Shown: in pieces, positions 16,535-24,467 of the stretch
How positions within the stretch are numbered: position 1 is the stretch's first letter
Layout of the letters: every line of letters starts with the position of its first letter
Source of the DNA: Chryseobacterium indologenes
Lineage (GTDB): Bacteria > Bacteroidota > Bacteroidia > Flavobacteriales > Weeksellaceae
Assembly: GCF_001295265.1 (NCBI RefSeq)
Contig: NZ_LJOD01000001.1
Location: 248,001-312,000 of the forward strand
DNA: 64,000 nucleotides
Direction of reading: 5' to 3'
Notes under the pieces: model-generated
Told to the model about the DNA's origin: nothing
The model's input: the letters and a program-made list of their open reading frames with translations, nothing else
The model's database searches: none
Translations under genes and position numbers: made by a program

Positions 16535-16948
16535 TTAGTGATTTTCAACATATTTGTGGAAATTATTGAGAATGGCATACCAACCTTCCCGCTGCATTTC
16601 CACGGAGTTTTGTTTCTCGGGGTCAAAAATTTCAGTGACCTTGGTTGTATTTCCATCTATTTTCTCAAAAATAACTTCTACCTTCCGGCCGTCTTCCATA
16701 TGGTACTTGATATTTTCATTGGGAATAACCTCATCATAGGTTCCTTCAAAATCAAATCCGAAACTTTTGTCTTTCGCTTCCATCCTGTTTTTGAATGTTC
16801 CTCCTACTCTCAAATCATTAACTGAACTTGGACACTGCCAGCTTTCATGGGCAAAATTCCATTTTGTTATATGTTTTGGTTCGTTAAAATAATCCCAGAC
16901 CTTATCTACCGGGGCTAAAATTGTGATGTCTATTTTAATCGGGTCCAT
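16535..16948 (-). CDS. SRPBCC domain protein (polyketide-cyclase-like)
   Basis: 137 residues. MDPIKIDITILAPVDKVWDYFNEPKHITKWNFAHESW is a standard SRPBCC opening, followed by DLRVGGTFKNRMEAKD and VTEIFDPEKQNSVEMQREGWYAILNNFHKYVE. This last segment is the hallmark of the AHSA1 subgroup that includes many stress- or antibiotic-associated proteins. It is diverged from the pair at 13.4-14.3 kb and is not an obvious recent duplicate. Ligand unknown. 17-nt gap to the HhH gene, likely one operon. Confidence 0.85.
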   Translation of the reverse strand: MDPIKIDITILAPVDKVWDYFNEPKHITKWNFAHESWQCPSSVNDLRVGGTFKNRMEAKDKSFGFDFEGTYDEVIPNENIKYHMEDGRKVEVIFEKIDGNTTKVTEIFDPEKQNSVEMQREGWYAILNNFHKYVENH

Positions 16949-17024
16949 AGTTCTAATTTTTTAATGTTTAGGAAAGGACGGCCCGGTATGAACCGTCCCT
17001 TGATAATTTAAGTTAAATATAAGA

Positions 17025-17456
17025 TTATTTTGAATATTCTTCATTATAGTTCACCATCCAATGAACACCATACTTATCCTGAAAACTTCCGAAATAGTCT
17101 CCCCAAAACTGATCTTCAATAGGCATTTCTATGTTTCCGCCTTCAGAAAGTCCTTTGAACAGTCTGTCTGCTTCTTCTCTGGAGTCCGGGAAGATAGATA
17201 CATAGTTATTATTTCCAACGGTAAGCGTCTGCCCGAATCCGGGAACAATATCAGAAGCCATCAGCAGGTCGTTACCAATTGGCAGCGCAATGTGCATTAC
17301 CCTGTTTTTTTCTTCTTCAGAAAGGTTCTCTGTTCCGGGAGCATTTCCCATTTTGTGAACTTCTCCCAGGAATTCTCCACCGAAAACAGATTTATAAAAA
17401 GTAAACGCTTCTTCTGCTTTCCCATCAAAATTTAAGTACGGATTTAATTTTGCCAT
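17025..17456 (-). CDS. PhnB-like VOC family protein
   Basis: 143 residues. NPYLNFDGKAEEAFTFYKSVFGGEF at the start and WGDYFGSFQDKYGVHWMVNY at the end are the PhnB-type VOC signature. One complete VOC unit that would dimerise. Related proteins bind or modify small molecules, and the name PhnB is historical. No substrate can be inferred. Same strand as its neighbours. Confidence 0.88.
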   Translation of the reverse strand: MAKLNPYLNFDGKAEEAFTFYKSVFGGEFLGEVHKMGNAPGTENLSEEEKNRVMHIALPIGNDLLMASDIVPGFGQTLTVGNNNYVSIFPDSREEADRLFKGLSEGGNIEMPIEDQFWGDYFGSFQDKYGVHWMVNYNEEYSK

Positions 17457-17531
17457 AATTTCTAAGTTTTAAAATTGTTATTGATTTTTTTTAGTTCCAA
17501 CAGGACAAAATAACTGTGCTGCCGGCTGTTT

Positions 17532-18308
17532 TTAAGAGTTTAAAAATTTTTCTATTTCATGTACGGTAAGATCTATAAGCCCGGAATCTGTATTGCCTTC
17601 AAAGTCTGCCATCATATATGAACCATGCCCTGCAGGCAGAATCATCAGTTGAGAGCCCTTTACCAAGCGCCACATTTCCACAACATGCTCGGGCTTCATC
17701 ACGTCCTGATCTCCACTGATAAATAATACTGGAACTTCTATATCTGTGAGAATCTTTTCATTCCAGTCTTCAAAAGTCTGCATTCTTTTGCTGTCTTTAT
17801 CAAACATGTTTTCAAGCTTAGAAAAATCAGGATTCAGGTTCAGAAAGTTGATTTTCAAAGGCTCCGGCATCGATTCCAGGGTGGCTTCTGCCATACTCTC
17901 GAAGAAACCATCCATCATACCGCTTTTTTTGAAAAAAGATGAGGCTACAATAAGCTTTTCTGTGATTTCAGGATAAAGATGACCAATCTGCATTACGGTA
18001 TTCCCACCATTGCTGAATCCCCAGAACGAAGCTTTTTCAATTTGAAGCTCTTTCAGTACGGCAACAACATCGCGGGCATCCTGCTCGAAGGTTTCGGGGA
18101 TATCACGATGATCACTCATACCATGATTCTGCAAATCAATTCCTATCAGCTGAAATCTCCCGTTCAGTCTTGCGATAACTTCTTTAAAGTCAAATAAAAT
18201 AGAAGAACCTCCTCCATGAATCAGTACAACAGGTTTTCCGGTACCGTAGACCTCATAATGTATACGGATTCCATTGACCTTTTTATATCCTTTTTCGTTA
18301 GGCTCCAT
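17532..18308 (-). CDS. Alpha/beta-fold hydrolase
   Basis: 258 residues. The oxyanion region is VVLIHGGGSS (28-36), the nucleophile elbow is GFSNGG (S99), the acid is in SGDQDVM (D202) and the histidine in PAGHGSY (H228). There is no signal peptide, so it is cytoplasmic. This is a small-molecule esterase or lactonase type; the exact substrate is unknown. It starts 3 nt after the DinB gene upstream ends, which implies co-transcription. Confidence 0.9.
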   Translation of the reverse strand: MEPNEKGYKKVNGIRIHYEVYGTGKPVVLIHGGGSSILFDFKEVIARLNGRFQLIGIDLQNHGMSDHRDIPETFEQDARDVVAVLKELQIEKASFWGFSNGGNTVMQIGHLYPEITEKLIVASSFFKKSGMMDGFFESMAEATLESMPEPLKINFLNLNPDFSKLENMFDKDSKRMQTFEDWNEKILTDIEVPVLFISGDQDVMKPEHVVEMWRLVKGSQLMILPAGHGSYMMADFEGNTDSGLIDLTVHEIEKFLNS

Positions 18309-18311
18309 CGA

Positions 18312-18836
18312 TCAGTATTTTAGATTCTCATCCACATCGTATTTCATTCCCGGATAATCCAGAATTCTTCTCATCAATCCAATCTGTCCGCACAGATAAT
18401 CTTCACGTCCGATGCACATTCCTGCAAAATTGAACTTGGTTTCCTTGATAAACGGAACATTCATTCCGATTTCAAAGATTTCATCCAGCTCTTCATCCGA
18501 TACTTCCCACAATTTCTGGTAGACTTTCGGAGAAATTTCATGAAAGCTCTTTTTCAGATCAGCCAGGCTCGGATAGTTAAAGCTTTCATCCAATGTTTTG
18601 CCCTGAAAAAAAAGCTCATTGTAAGGATCTTCATCACGAAGTCCCAGAACCCAGCCCAGACCGTACCGCATGTTGACAAAGTTTCCTGCCATCCAGACGA
18701 TATGATTGGTTTTTCCTTCAATTCTTTTCAAAGCATCTTCTTCCGAAATGCCGTCCAGAACATTCACAAAACTCTGCGAATGCATCCTGTAGGCAGGAAT
18801 AACGAGCTCCATTTTTTTTGATTTTGGGGTATCCAT
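18312..18836 (-). CDS. DinB-family protein
   Basis: 174 residues from the ATG at 18836 (the frame opens at a TTG 24 nt earlier). A four-helix DinB/YfiT-like protein: AYRMHSQSFVNVLDGISEEDALKRIEGKTNHIVWMAGNFVNMRYGLGWVLG and LCGQIGLMRRILDYPGMKY. Family members coordinate a metal through three His and include bacillithiol- or mycothiol-dependent S-transferases. Only one of the usual three His (in NHIVW) is obvious here, so catalytic status is uncertain. Paired with a second DinB gene just upstream. Confidence 0.85.
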   Translation of the reverse strand: MDTPKSKKMELVIPAYRMHSQSFVNVLDGISEEDALKRIEGKTNHIVWMAGNFVNMRYGLGWVLGLRDEDPYNELFFQGKTLDESFNYPSLADLKKSFHEISPKVYQKLWEVSDEELDEIFEIGMNVPFIKETKFNFAGMCIGREDYLCGQIGLMRRILDYPGMKYDVDENLKY

Positions 18837-18972
18837 TTCTTTATTTTTTAGTGTTAACAATAACGTATTCTGTTTCTGTTCTTCTTAACAGATAAAGTCC
18901 TTTTCGTCTTCCACAGATATCAAAGATTTTTTGTGGAGAGTTTTTTCACTAACAGATTGAGCAGTTTTTACT

Positions 18973-19434
18973 CTATTTTATTGCCCCGGGTTTTCCCAGG
19001 ATTCTTCTGAGATAACCAAGCTGTCCGCCGTGATAAATTTCATGGAGTGATAAAGTTGCAATATCATTAACAGATTCGGGTATGAAGCTTTCTGTAGTAT
19101 CAAGAGCCTTTTCCAGTCTGCTCTGGGTTTCCTGAAAATACGATTTCAGTTCTTCAAAAGTGACGAATTCACCTTTCCTGTCCAAAGGATTTTCTCCTCT
19201 GTTATAGCATGAGAATTTTTCACTATCCCAAACTGATTCTTCACCTAATAAGTTTAAAAAAGCATTTCTTATATAAATCAGGTGCCCTAAAATCCAGTTC
19301 ATACAGTTGGCTTCACCATTGGGAAAAATCATGGATTCTTCTTCAGATATTCCTTCCGTATTCAGAGAGACTATCCTGTAAGTAGCGGATGTCTGTCTTT
19401 TTATAATTTCGATATCGTTTGACTTTGTTTCCAT
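18973..19434 (-). CDS. DinB-family protein (metal-binding type)
   Basis: 153 residues. MNWILGHLIYIRNAFL provides the first His, and SLHEIYHGGQLGYLRRILGKPG provides the HExxxHxGQ pair, so the three-His DinB metal site looks complete. This contrasts with the neighbour at 18312-18836, where it looks partial. Such proteins act as thiol-dependent transferases or damage-inducible proteins, and the exact reaction is unknown. A 136-nt gap separates the two DinB genes. Confidence 0.87.
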   Translation of the reverse strand: METKSNDIEIIKRQTSATYRIVSLNTEGISEEESMIFPNGEANCMNWILGHLIYIRNAFLNLLGEESVWDSEKFSCYNRGENPLDRKGEFVTFEELKSYFQETQSRLEKALDTTESFIPESVNDIATLSLHEIYHGGQLGYLRRILGKPGAIK

Positions 19435-19709
19435 ACCTGATATTTTTGCTTTTGGTAGATGTGATTATTTTTTCTTTTGTAACTGAAAAAATCTTTCGAA
19501 TTGCTGTGGTATAAATAGTTTTACACCATGGACCCCACTAATGATTTTGAAAACCCCTGATTTTCCTGCGCATTATTTTGTTTCCCGCAGATCTCTCAGG
19601 TGTTCTCAGATCTTTGTGGTGACTTTATTTTATAGCAGATTAGGCAGATTTCTATTATTACTGATATTGCGGATGTTTTGATTCTGAAAAAAGGGTTATA
19701 TATATTAAA

Positions 19710-20120
19710 TTATTCCGCAGGCATCTGGGAAACATCTCCATGTGTTATCTCCCACTGATGTCCGTCTATATCAGCAAAAGCACTCTGATACATCCATCCG
19801 TAATCCTGTGGTTCGCTGTATTTTGAGCCTCCGTTTTCAAGGGCTGTGCTCACTATGCGGTCTACTTCTTCACGGCTGTCTACGCCTACAGCAAGAAGCA
19901 CCTGTGTGGTATCTCCTTTTGCGAAAGGCCTGTTGGTAAATGTCTGAAAAAATTCTTCTTTCAGAAACATGGTGTATATATGGTCCTCTTTCATCACAAC
20001 ACACACCGCTTTATCATCTGAAAATTGTTCGTTGATGGAAAAACCTAGCTTCGTCCAGAATGCTCTGGTTTTCTGTACATCTTTTACGGGTAAATTGACA
20101 TAGATCTGACTGATTTTCAT
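19710..20120 (-). CDS. VOC family protein (glyoxalase/bleomycin-resistance fold), copy A
   Basis: 136 residues from the ATG at 20120; the longer frame adds an unlikely MYYSKFNTKNYK leader. MKISQIYVNLPVKDVQKTRAFWTKLGF and WMYQSAFADIDGHQWEI are typical of predicted lactoylglutathione-lyase-like VOC proteins. It is highly similar along its whole length to the next gene (20166-20573), so the two are tandem duplicates. Likely a dimeric metal-dependent or binding protein of unknown substrate. Confidence 0.88.
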   Translation of the reverse strand: MKISQIYVNLPVKDVQKTRAFWTKLGFSINEQFSDDKAVCVVMKEDHIYTMFLKEEFFQTFTNRPFAKGDTTQVLLAVGVDSREEVDRIVSTALENGGSKYSEPQDYGWMYQSAFADIDGHQWEITHGDVSQMPAE

Positions 20121-20165
20121 TTTGTAATTTTTAGTGTTAAACTTTGAGTAATACAATTTTCTTAA

Positions 20166-20573
20166 TTATTCTGAAGGCATTTGAGACATGTCGGCAAAGG
20201 TCATATTCCATCCATGCCCGTCAGGATCCCAGAAAGAATTCTGGTACATCCATCCGTAATCCTGTGGTTCTTCATGCTGGGTAGCTCCGTTTTCCAAAGC
20301 AATGTTTACGATACGGTCTACCTCTTCACGACTGTTCAGTCCAAAGGCTAATAACACCTCAGCTGTATCTCCTTTTGGAACCGGCTTATTTGAGAAAGTC
20401 TGGAAATAGTCATCTTTTAAGAACATGATATACATGTCTTCTTTTATAATAACGCATACTGCCTTATCATCAGAAAAAGGCTCGTTGATGGAAAAACCAA
20501 GCTTCGTCCAGAATGTTCTGGTTTTCTGCACGTCCTTTACCGGAAGGTTTACATAGGTTTGGCTGACTTTCAT
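20166..20573 (-). CDS. VOC family protein, copy B (tandem paralogue)
   Basis: 135 residues. It opens MKVSQTYVNLPVKDVQKTRT and shares FWTKLGFSINE, SDDKAVCV, REEVDRIV, ALENG and EPQDYGWMYQ with copy A. The closing strand differs (FWDPDGHGWNMTFADMSQ versus ADIDGHQWEITHGDVSQ), so ligand preference may have diverged. It leads the pair: a TAATTTTG box lies about 32 nt upstream on the minus strand. Confidence 0.88.
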   Translation of the reverse strand: MKVSQTYVNLPVKDVQKTRTFWTKLGFSINEPFSDDKAVCVIIKEDMYIMFLKDDYFQTFSNKPVPKGDTAEVLLAFGLNSREEVDRIVNIALENGATQHEEPQDYGWMYQNSFWDPDGHGWNMTFADMSQMPSE

Positions 20574-20604
20574 TTTTGTAATTTTTAAGTGTTTAACTTT
20601 TAAC

Positions 20605-20612
20605 CAAAATTA
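20605..20612 (-). promoter_or_regulatory. -7 box (TAATTTTG) of the tandem VOC pair
   Basis: CAAAATTA on the plus strand reads TAATTTTG on the coding strand, an exact TAnnTTTG match, 32 nt before the start at 20573. Confidence 0.5.
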
Positions 20613-20651
20613 CCAAGCTTCTATGAAAGTCAACTTGCCATAAGACAAGAT

Positions 20652-21242
20652 TTAATTTTTCTTGGGATGGGAGACAATTTCTTTTCGGATTCTGCTTAGG
20701 GAAGTGTCTGTAACTCCCAGATAGGAAGCGATCTGTTTCAGGGGAGCATACTGCACAACGAGTGGCTTCTGTTCCAGCAGATTGAGGTAACGCCTGGTAG
20801 CAGACAGGGTAAACATTTCCACGGAACGCTGTTTATAGGTAAAGAGTTCTTTAGACATCCATGCTCTTCCCCATTCTCTGAGATTGGGTATTTTATGGAA
20901 AAGCTCCTGAAAGGTTTCGTAATCGAATTTCCAGCATTCACAGTCGGTGATGCAGACGATATTTTCCTGGGACGGAATTCTCTGAAATAATGAAAGTACT
21001 TCAATGATGATCTCGTTATCTGCAAAGAAATGGGTAGTCACTTCATTTCCGTTAAAATCATTCACAAATGAGCGGGCCAGCCCTTTTTCAAGGATATAAT
21101 ATTCATTGGATGTTTTACCTTCCGTAAGGATGTTTTCTCCTTTCTGAAAGGATACTTTTTCATGAGCCTGAAATATTTCTTCAAGTTCTTCCTGCATAAA
21201 AAAGGGAAAATCATAGCAGATTTCTAAGGCTTTACTGGTCAT
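20652..21242 (-). CDS. Crp/Fnr-family transcriptional regulator
   Basis: 196 residues. A cyclic-nucleotide-binding-like beta roll (about 20-125; KGENILTEGKTSNEYYILEKGLARSF) is followed by a C-terminal helix-turn-helix with LKQIASYLGVTDTSLSRIRKEI. No Fe-S cysteine cluster is seen, and the ligand pocket lacks a clear cAMP signature, as is usual for Bacteroidota members. It sits within the VOC/DinB block and may control it; that is inference from position. Confidence 0.92.
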   Translation of the reverse strand: MTSKALEICYDFPFFMQEELEEIFQAHEKVSFQKGENILTEGKTSNEYYILEKGLARSFVNDFNGNEVTTHFFADNEIIIEVLSLFQRIPSQENIVCITDCECWKFDYETFQELFHKIPNLREWGRAWMSKELFTYKQRSVEMFTLSATRRYLNLLEQKPLVVQYAPLKQIASYLGVTDTSLSRIRKEIVSHPKKN

Positions 21243-21544
21243 TGGTGCGATATTTTTTTTAAGTCTTTAAAAATAGGATTTTTAATTGAACCTGAAATGT
21301 GAAAAATTAAACAATTTAACAAAATCTCAACATAAATTATTTTAACCAACTCATGTACAATAGTATAAATTATTATATCTTCCGTCAAATAATTAAACAA
21401 AGCCACTACCACCTGTTTAAATTATACCGGGGAACGGTTAAAACAAAGTTTAATAAACTAATTTAAATTGAAATAAAGTGCTTAGAACAAAGACTTTTGA
21501 GTCTAAAGGCATCCGTCATTTTTATGAGATATGCCATTCTCCTG
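21243..21544. other. AT-rich intergenic spacer
   Basis: About 300 bp without a credible gene. The frame on the minus strand at 21463-21702 is mostly a shadow of the DUF763 gene. I see no TAnnTTTG box close to the Crp/Fnr start. Confidence 0.5.
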
Positions 21545-22756
21545 TTAAAATAATGAAAGCTGGATCGGTTTAGGACTCTGTGGCTTTTGGGCATCCCCAA
21601 AAACTGTTTTTCCTCCGAATCTCCATGAATTCTGTCTTTCTTTTTCAATAACCTGCTGAATATCGAAATCAGGGATGAAATCTTTTTCTGTCTCTGCAAC
21701 AATGTGGTGAAGCTTGTTTAAGGTATTCAGCTTATCGGAATTTCCAAGCTTTGATTTTTCAATTCCTTTTCTGAGGATATTAATGCTTTCGTCATAGATT
21801 TTCGTAGGAACCGGAAACGGATGTCCGTCTTTTCCTCCGTGTGCAAAGGAGAATCTGGCGGGATCTGCAAATCTTGAGGGTGCACCATGAATTACTTCAC
21901 TTACTAATGCTAAAGACTGCATGGTTCTTGGTCCTACACCTTCCAGCATCAGAAGATCTTCAAAGTTTTGGGGCTGCTGTTCGCGCGTTATGTATAAAAG
22001 GGCACCGAGGCGCTTCAAATCAACATCTGAAGCCTGTACATCATGATGTGCCGGAAGTATAAGCCTGGAAAAATCTTTCATTACCTCCACAGAATCGGTA
22101 TGGGAAATATCCAGAATTCCTTTTCTGTTTCCTGAAGCCTCCGCATCTGTAAGGTTAAGAATCTTTCCTCTTGATATTCCGTTAATTCCTGTATGTGGCT
22201 CTTCTACAAATGATTTTACATTTTCCGAATGCCAGTGGTAGCGTCTTGCTGTTCCGTCTGATTCATGCATTCCCTGCTGAACAACACTCCAGCTTCCGTT
22301 ATCAGCCAGAATAAAGTTATGCAAATACAGCTGATAGCCGTCCTGAATGGCAGTATTATCTACTTTAGCGGAAAGCTTGCTGGCTTTAACGAGCTCATGC
22401 CCGTTTAGTCCTGTTTTATAAGCAATCTGAATTAATTCAGACGGAGTTTCTTTTGAAAATTTTCCTTTTCCTCCGCAAATATACAGCCCTAACGACTGTG
22501 AATTGGGATTAATGGAACGCTTCAACGCTCCCATCACGGATGTAGTAATTCCTGAAGAGTGCCAGTCCATTCCCATCACTGCACCAAAGCTCTGGAACCA
22601 GAACGGATCTGCCAGGCGGCGGAGCACCTCATCTTTACCATAATCCATCAGGATTACTTCTATGATAGAAAGCCCCAGAACAGACATCCTTTCATACAGC
22701 CATGGCGGTACTTTGCCATAGTGTAAAGGTAAATCTGCTGTTCCTGAACGTTTCAT
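21545..22756 (-). CDS. DUF763 protein with C-terminal beta-clamp-binding motif
   Basis: 403 residues from the ATG at 22756; the frame extends 6 nt to a TTG, and a TAACTTTG box lies at 22773-22780. MKRSGTADLPLHYGKVPPWL and the following 300 residues are the DUF763 family, better known from archaea and thermophiles. EDLLMLEGVGPRTMQSLALVSE (about 275-295) is a helix-hairpin-helix with GVGPRT, which implies DNA contact. The protein ends in QLSLF, an exact pentapeptide match to the beta sliding-clamp consensus QL(S/D)LF. It therefore probably works on DNA at the replication clamp. Catalytic activity unknown. Confidence 0.88.
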   Translation of the reverse strand: MKRSGTADLPLHYGKVPPWLYERMSVLGLSIIEVILMDYGKDEVLRRLADPFWFQSFGAVMGMDWHSSGITTSVMGALKRSINPNSQSLGLYICGGKGKFSKETPSELIQIAYKTGLNGHELVKASKLSAKVDNTAIQDGYQLYLHNFILADNGSWSVVQQGMHESDGTARRYHWHSENVKSFVEEPHTGINGISRGKILNLTDAEASGNRKGILDISHTDSVEVMKDFSRLILPAHHDVQASDVDLKRLGALLYITREQQPQNFEDLLMLEGVGPRTMQSLALVSEVIHGAPSRFADPARFSFAHGGKDGHPFPVPTKIYDESINILRKGIEKSKLGNSDKLNTLNKLHHIVAETEKDFIPDFDIQQVIEKERQNSWRFGGKTVFGDAQKPQSPKPIQLSLF

Positions 22757-22772
22757 TTTCAATTTTAAAATT

Positions 22773-22780
22773 CAAAGTTA
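22773..22780 (-). promoter_or_regulatory. -7 box (TAACTTTG) of the DUF763 gene
   Basis: CAAAGTTA on the plus strand is an exact TAnnTTTG on the coding strand. The expected transcript start falls within about 10 nt of the ATG at 22756, so the leader would be very short. Confidence 0.45.
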
Positions 22781-22933
22781 GCTTTAATATTCGGGATTTT
22801 TCATGATTGAGGTCAGTTTTAAATGAAGAAAGAATCTAAAAAAAGGATAACCTCTCTGGTCGGGGACAGCAATTATCTTGGTATACATTTAGAATGGAAG
22901 TTTAAAAATTAATTTCCGCGACCTAAGGTTCTG

Positions 22934-23338
22934 TTAGCCGGCTGAATAGAACTCCAGATCTTTATGTTTTTGTTCATCATATTCTTCCTCAAAGGTGATT
23001 TTATTTCCGGAAGGATCGATAACTGTGAAAGATACCGCGTTATAGAATGTTTTTTCAAGAGCCGGACGGTTATATTTATATTTTTTATCCATCAGCTCTT
23101 TGTGGTAGGCAGGGACTCCTTCTCCCCATACAGCCACTCTCACTCCGGGAGAACCGTCACCATGATGCTCACTTAAATGGAAAATAATATTTTCTCTTTT
23201 CACCTGCATATAAACGGGTGTATTTTCAGCGAAATAATGCTCCCAGACAATCTCGAATCCAAGCCAGTCAACGTAAAACTCTACTGCTTTTTTATAATCG
23301 AAGATTCTTAGGATAGGAATAATCTGTGCTGCTCTCAT
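22934..23338 (-). CDS. Glyoxalase-superfamily (bleomycin-resistance-like) protein
   Basis: 134 residues. RAAQIIPILRIFDYKKAVEFYVDWLGFEIVWEH and DPSGNKITFEEEY are typical of the bleomycin-binding-like VOC group. One chain is one VOC unit; dimers bind drug at the interface in characterised relatives. Actual resistance is not implied. A 16-bp exact tandem repeat (23342-23373) lies just upstream. Confidence 0.85.
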   Translation of the reverse strand: MRAAQIIPILRIFDYKKAVEFYVDWLGFEIVWEHYFAENTPVYMQVKRENIIFHLSEHHGDGSPGVRVAVWGEGVPAYHKELMDKKYKYNRPALEKTFYNAVSFTVIDPSGNKITFEEEYDEQKHKDLEFYSAG

Positions 23339-23341
23339 TTT

Positions 23342-23373
23342 ATTGTATAAATATTAAATTGTATAAATATTAA
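23342..23373. repeat. Exact 16-bp tandem direct repeat
   Basis: ATTGTATAAATATTAA occurs twice with no spacer (23342-23357, 23358-23373), between the stop of the 23370-23723 gene and the start of the 22934-23338 gene. The second copy runs into the upstream gene's stop codon. It looks like a slippage duplication that lengthened the intergenic spacer. Confidence 0.9.
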
Positions 23374-23723
23374 TAGATTTTATGTTGAAGGATATTGACT
23401 AATTTTCCAAACGGATCTTTAACAAAGAAGCGGCGCACTCCCCAATCTTCATCCGTCATATCATACATGATTTCAAAACCGGACATTATCATTTTATGGT
23501 AAACCTCATCAATGTTATCCACTTCAATGGAAAGATCCGGAACCTCCGTATCATTGCCTCCCTGAGTGGCAAAACTGATCTGAACCGTTGGCTCTTCTTT
23601 GCTTCCGAAGGTTTTAATCCAGCCATGATCCATCAACACCTCAAGTCCTAAAATATCCTGATAAAAAAGACCAGCTTTTGAAAGGTCATGTGTTTTTATA
23701 TTGGCTACAATTCTTTTTACCAT
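23370..23723 (-). CDS. VOC family protein (117 aa)
   Basis: A short VOC unit. KRIVANIKTHDLSKAGLFYQDILGLEVLMDHG at the start and DPFGKLVNILQHKIY at the end. It is most similar in style to the predicted glyoxalases of the block. It is co-directional with the glyoxalase-like gene downstream, 31 nt away across a tandem repeat. Substrate unknown. Confidence 0.85.
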   Translation of the reverse strand: MVKRIVANIKTHDLSKAGLFYQDILGLEVLMDHGWIKTFGSKEEPTVQISFATQGGNDTEVPDLSIEVDNIDEVYHKMIMSGFEIMYDMTDEDWGVRRFFVKDPFGKLVNILQHKIY

Positions 23724-23754
23724 TTCAGTTGGTTTTGGAGATTAACAAGGTCAA

Positions 23755-23793
23755 AAAAAGCCCTGCTGAAAGTAAGCTTCAGCAAGGCTTTTT
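23755..23793 (-). terminator. Terminator of tpx
   Basis: AAAAAGCC-c-TGCTGAA (23755-23770) pairs with TTCAGCA-a-GGCTTTTT (23778-23793). The mismatch is G-U on the minus strand, and a T-tract follows on that strand. It isolates tpx from the VOC genes. Confidence 0.8.
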
Positions 23794-23809
23794 ATAAAGT
23801 TTTTTTCTA

Positions 23810-24313
23810 TTATTGGTTCAATGCCGCCAGCGCTGCATCATAATCAGGTTCATTAGCAATTTCTGAAACCTGTTCTGTGTAAACCACTTTGTTGTTTTCG
23901 TCTGTAACGATTACTGCACGGCTTAATAATCCTTTTAAAGGAGAATCTGTAATGGTTACTTCATAATCATCACCAAAGCTGCTTCTGAAGTCTGAAAGGG
24001 TTTCAACATTATTCAGTCCTTCTGCAGCACAGAATCTTCCTAATGCAAACGGAAGATCCTTGGAAACATTGATAATCAATGTATTATCCAGTTTTGAAGC
24101 TTCTTCATTGAACTTTCTGGTGGAAGCCGCACAGGTTGGCGTATCGATACTCGGGAAAATATTGAATACTTTTTTCTTTCCTTCAAAAGTCTCCAGCGTT
24201 TTTACATTCAGCGCGGAATCAACCAAAGCGAAGTCTCTAACAGTGCTTCCCACTGATGGTAATGTTCCGATTGTGTGTACTTCGTTTCCTTTTAAAGTGA
24301 TTGTCGTTGACAT
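23810..24313 (-). CDS. tpx: Thiol peroxidase (cytoplasmic Tpx)
   Basis: 167 residues, a normal Tpx length. It reduces H2O2 and organic hydroperoxides, recycled by thioredoxin. The peroxidatic cysteine is in FPSIDTPTCAASTRKFN, and the resolving cysteine is in LPFALGRFCAAEGLNN. No signal peptide. It has its own TAAATTTG promoter box (24336-24343, minus) and terminator. A secreted paralogue is encoded at 41709-42281. Confidence 0.97.
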   Translation of the reverse strand: MSTTITLKGNEVHTIGTLPSVGSTVRDFALVDSALNVKTLETFEGKKKVFNIFPSIDTPTCAASTRKFNEEASKLDNTLIINVSKDLPFALGRFCAAEGLNNVETLSDFRSSFGDDYEVTITDSPLKGLLSRAVIVTDENNKVVYTEQVSEIANEPDYDAALAALNQ

Positions 24314-24335
24314 AATATTTATTTTTTAGTTTCCT

Positions 24336-24343
24336 CAAATTTA
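24336..24343 (-). promoter_or_regulatory. -7 box (TAAATTTG) of tpx
   Basis: CAAATTTA on the plus strand is an exact TAnnTTTG on the coding strand, 23 nt before the tpx ATG. Confidence 0.55.
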
Positions 24344-24467
24344 CTCAAAATGAATAACTCTTCTCCTCCAATAAAGGTTAAATAATTCTTAAAGTAAAAT
24401 TGGTGTTCAGGTTTATTTTTCGGATCTAATTTTTAACTATATTCGCATTCTGAAAAAATTAATAATC

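Noticed and set aside
16971..17000. GGACGG/CCGTCC hairpin between an SRPBCC gene and a VOC gene
   Set aside because: Short stem with a bulge and no T-tract; not a convincing terminator.
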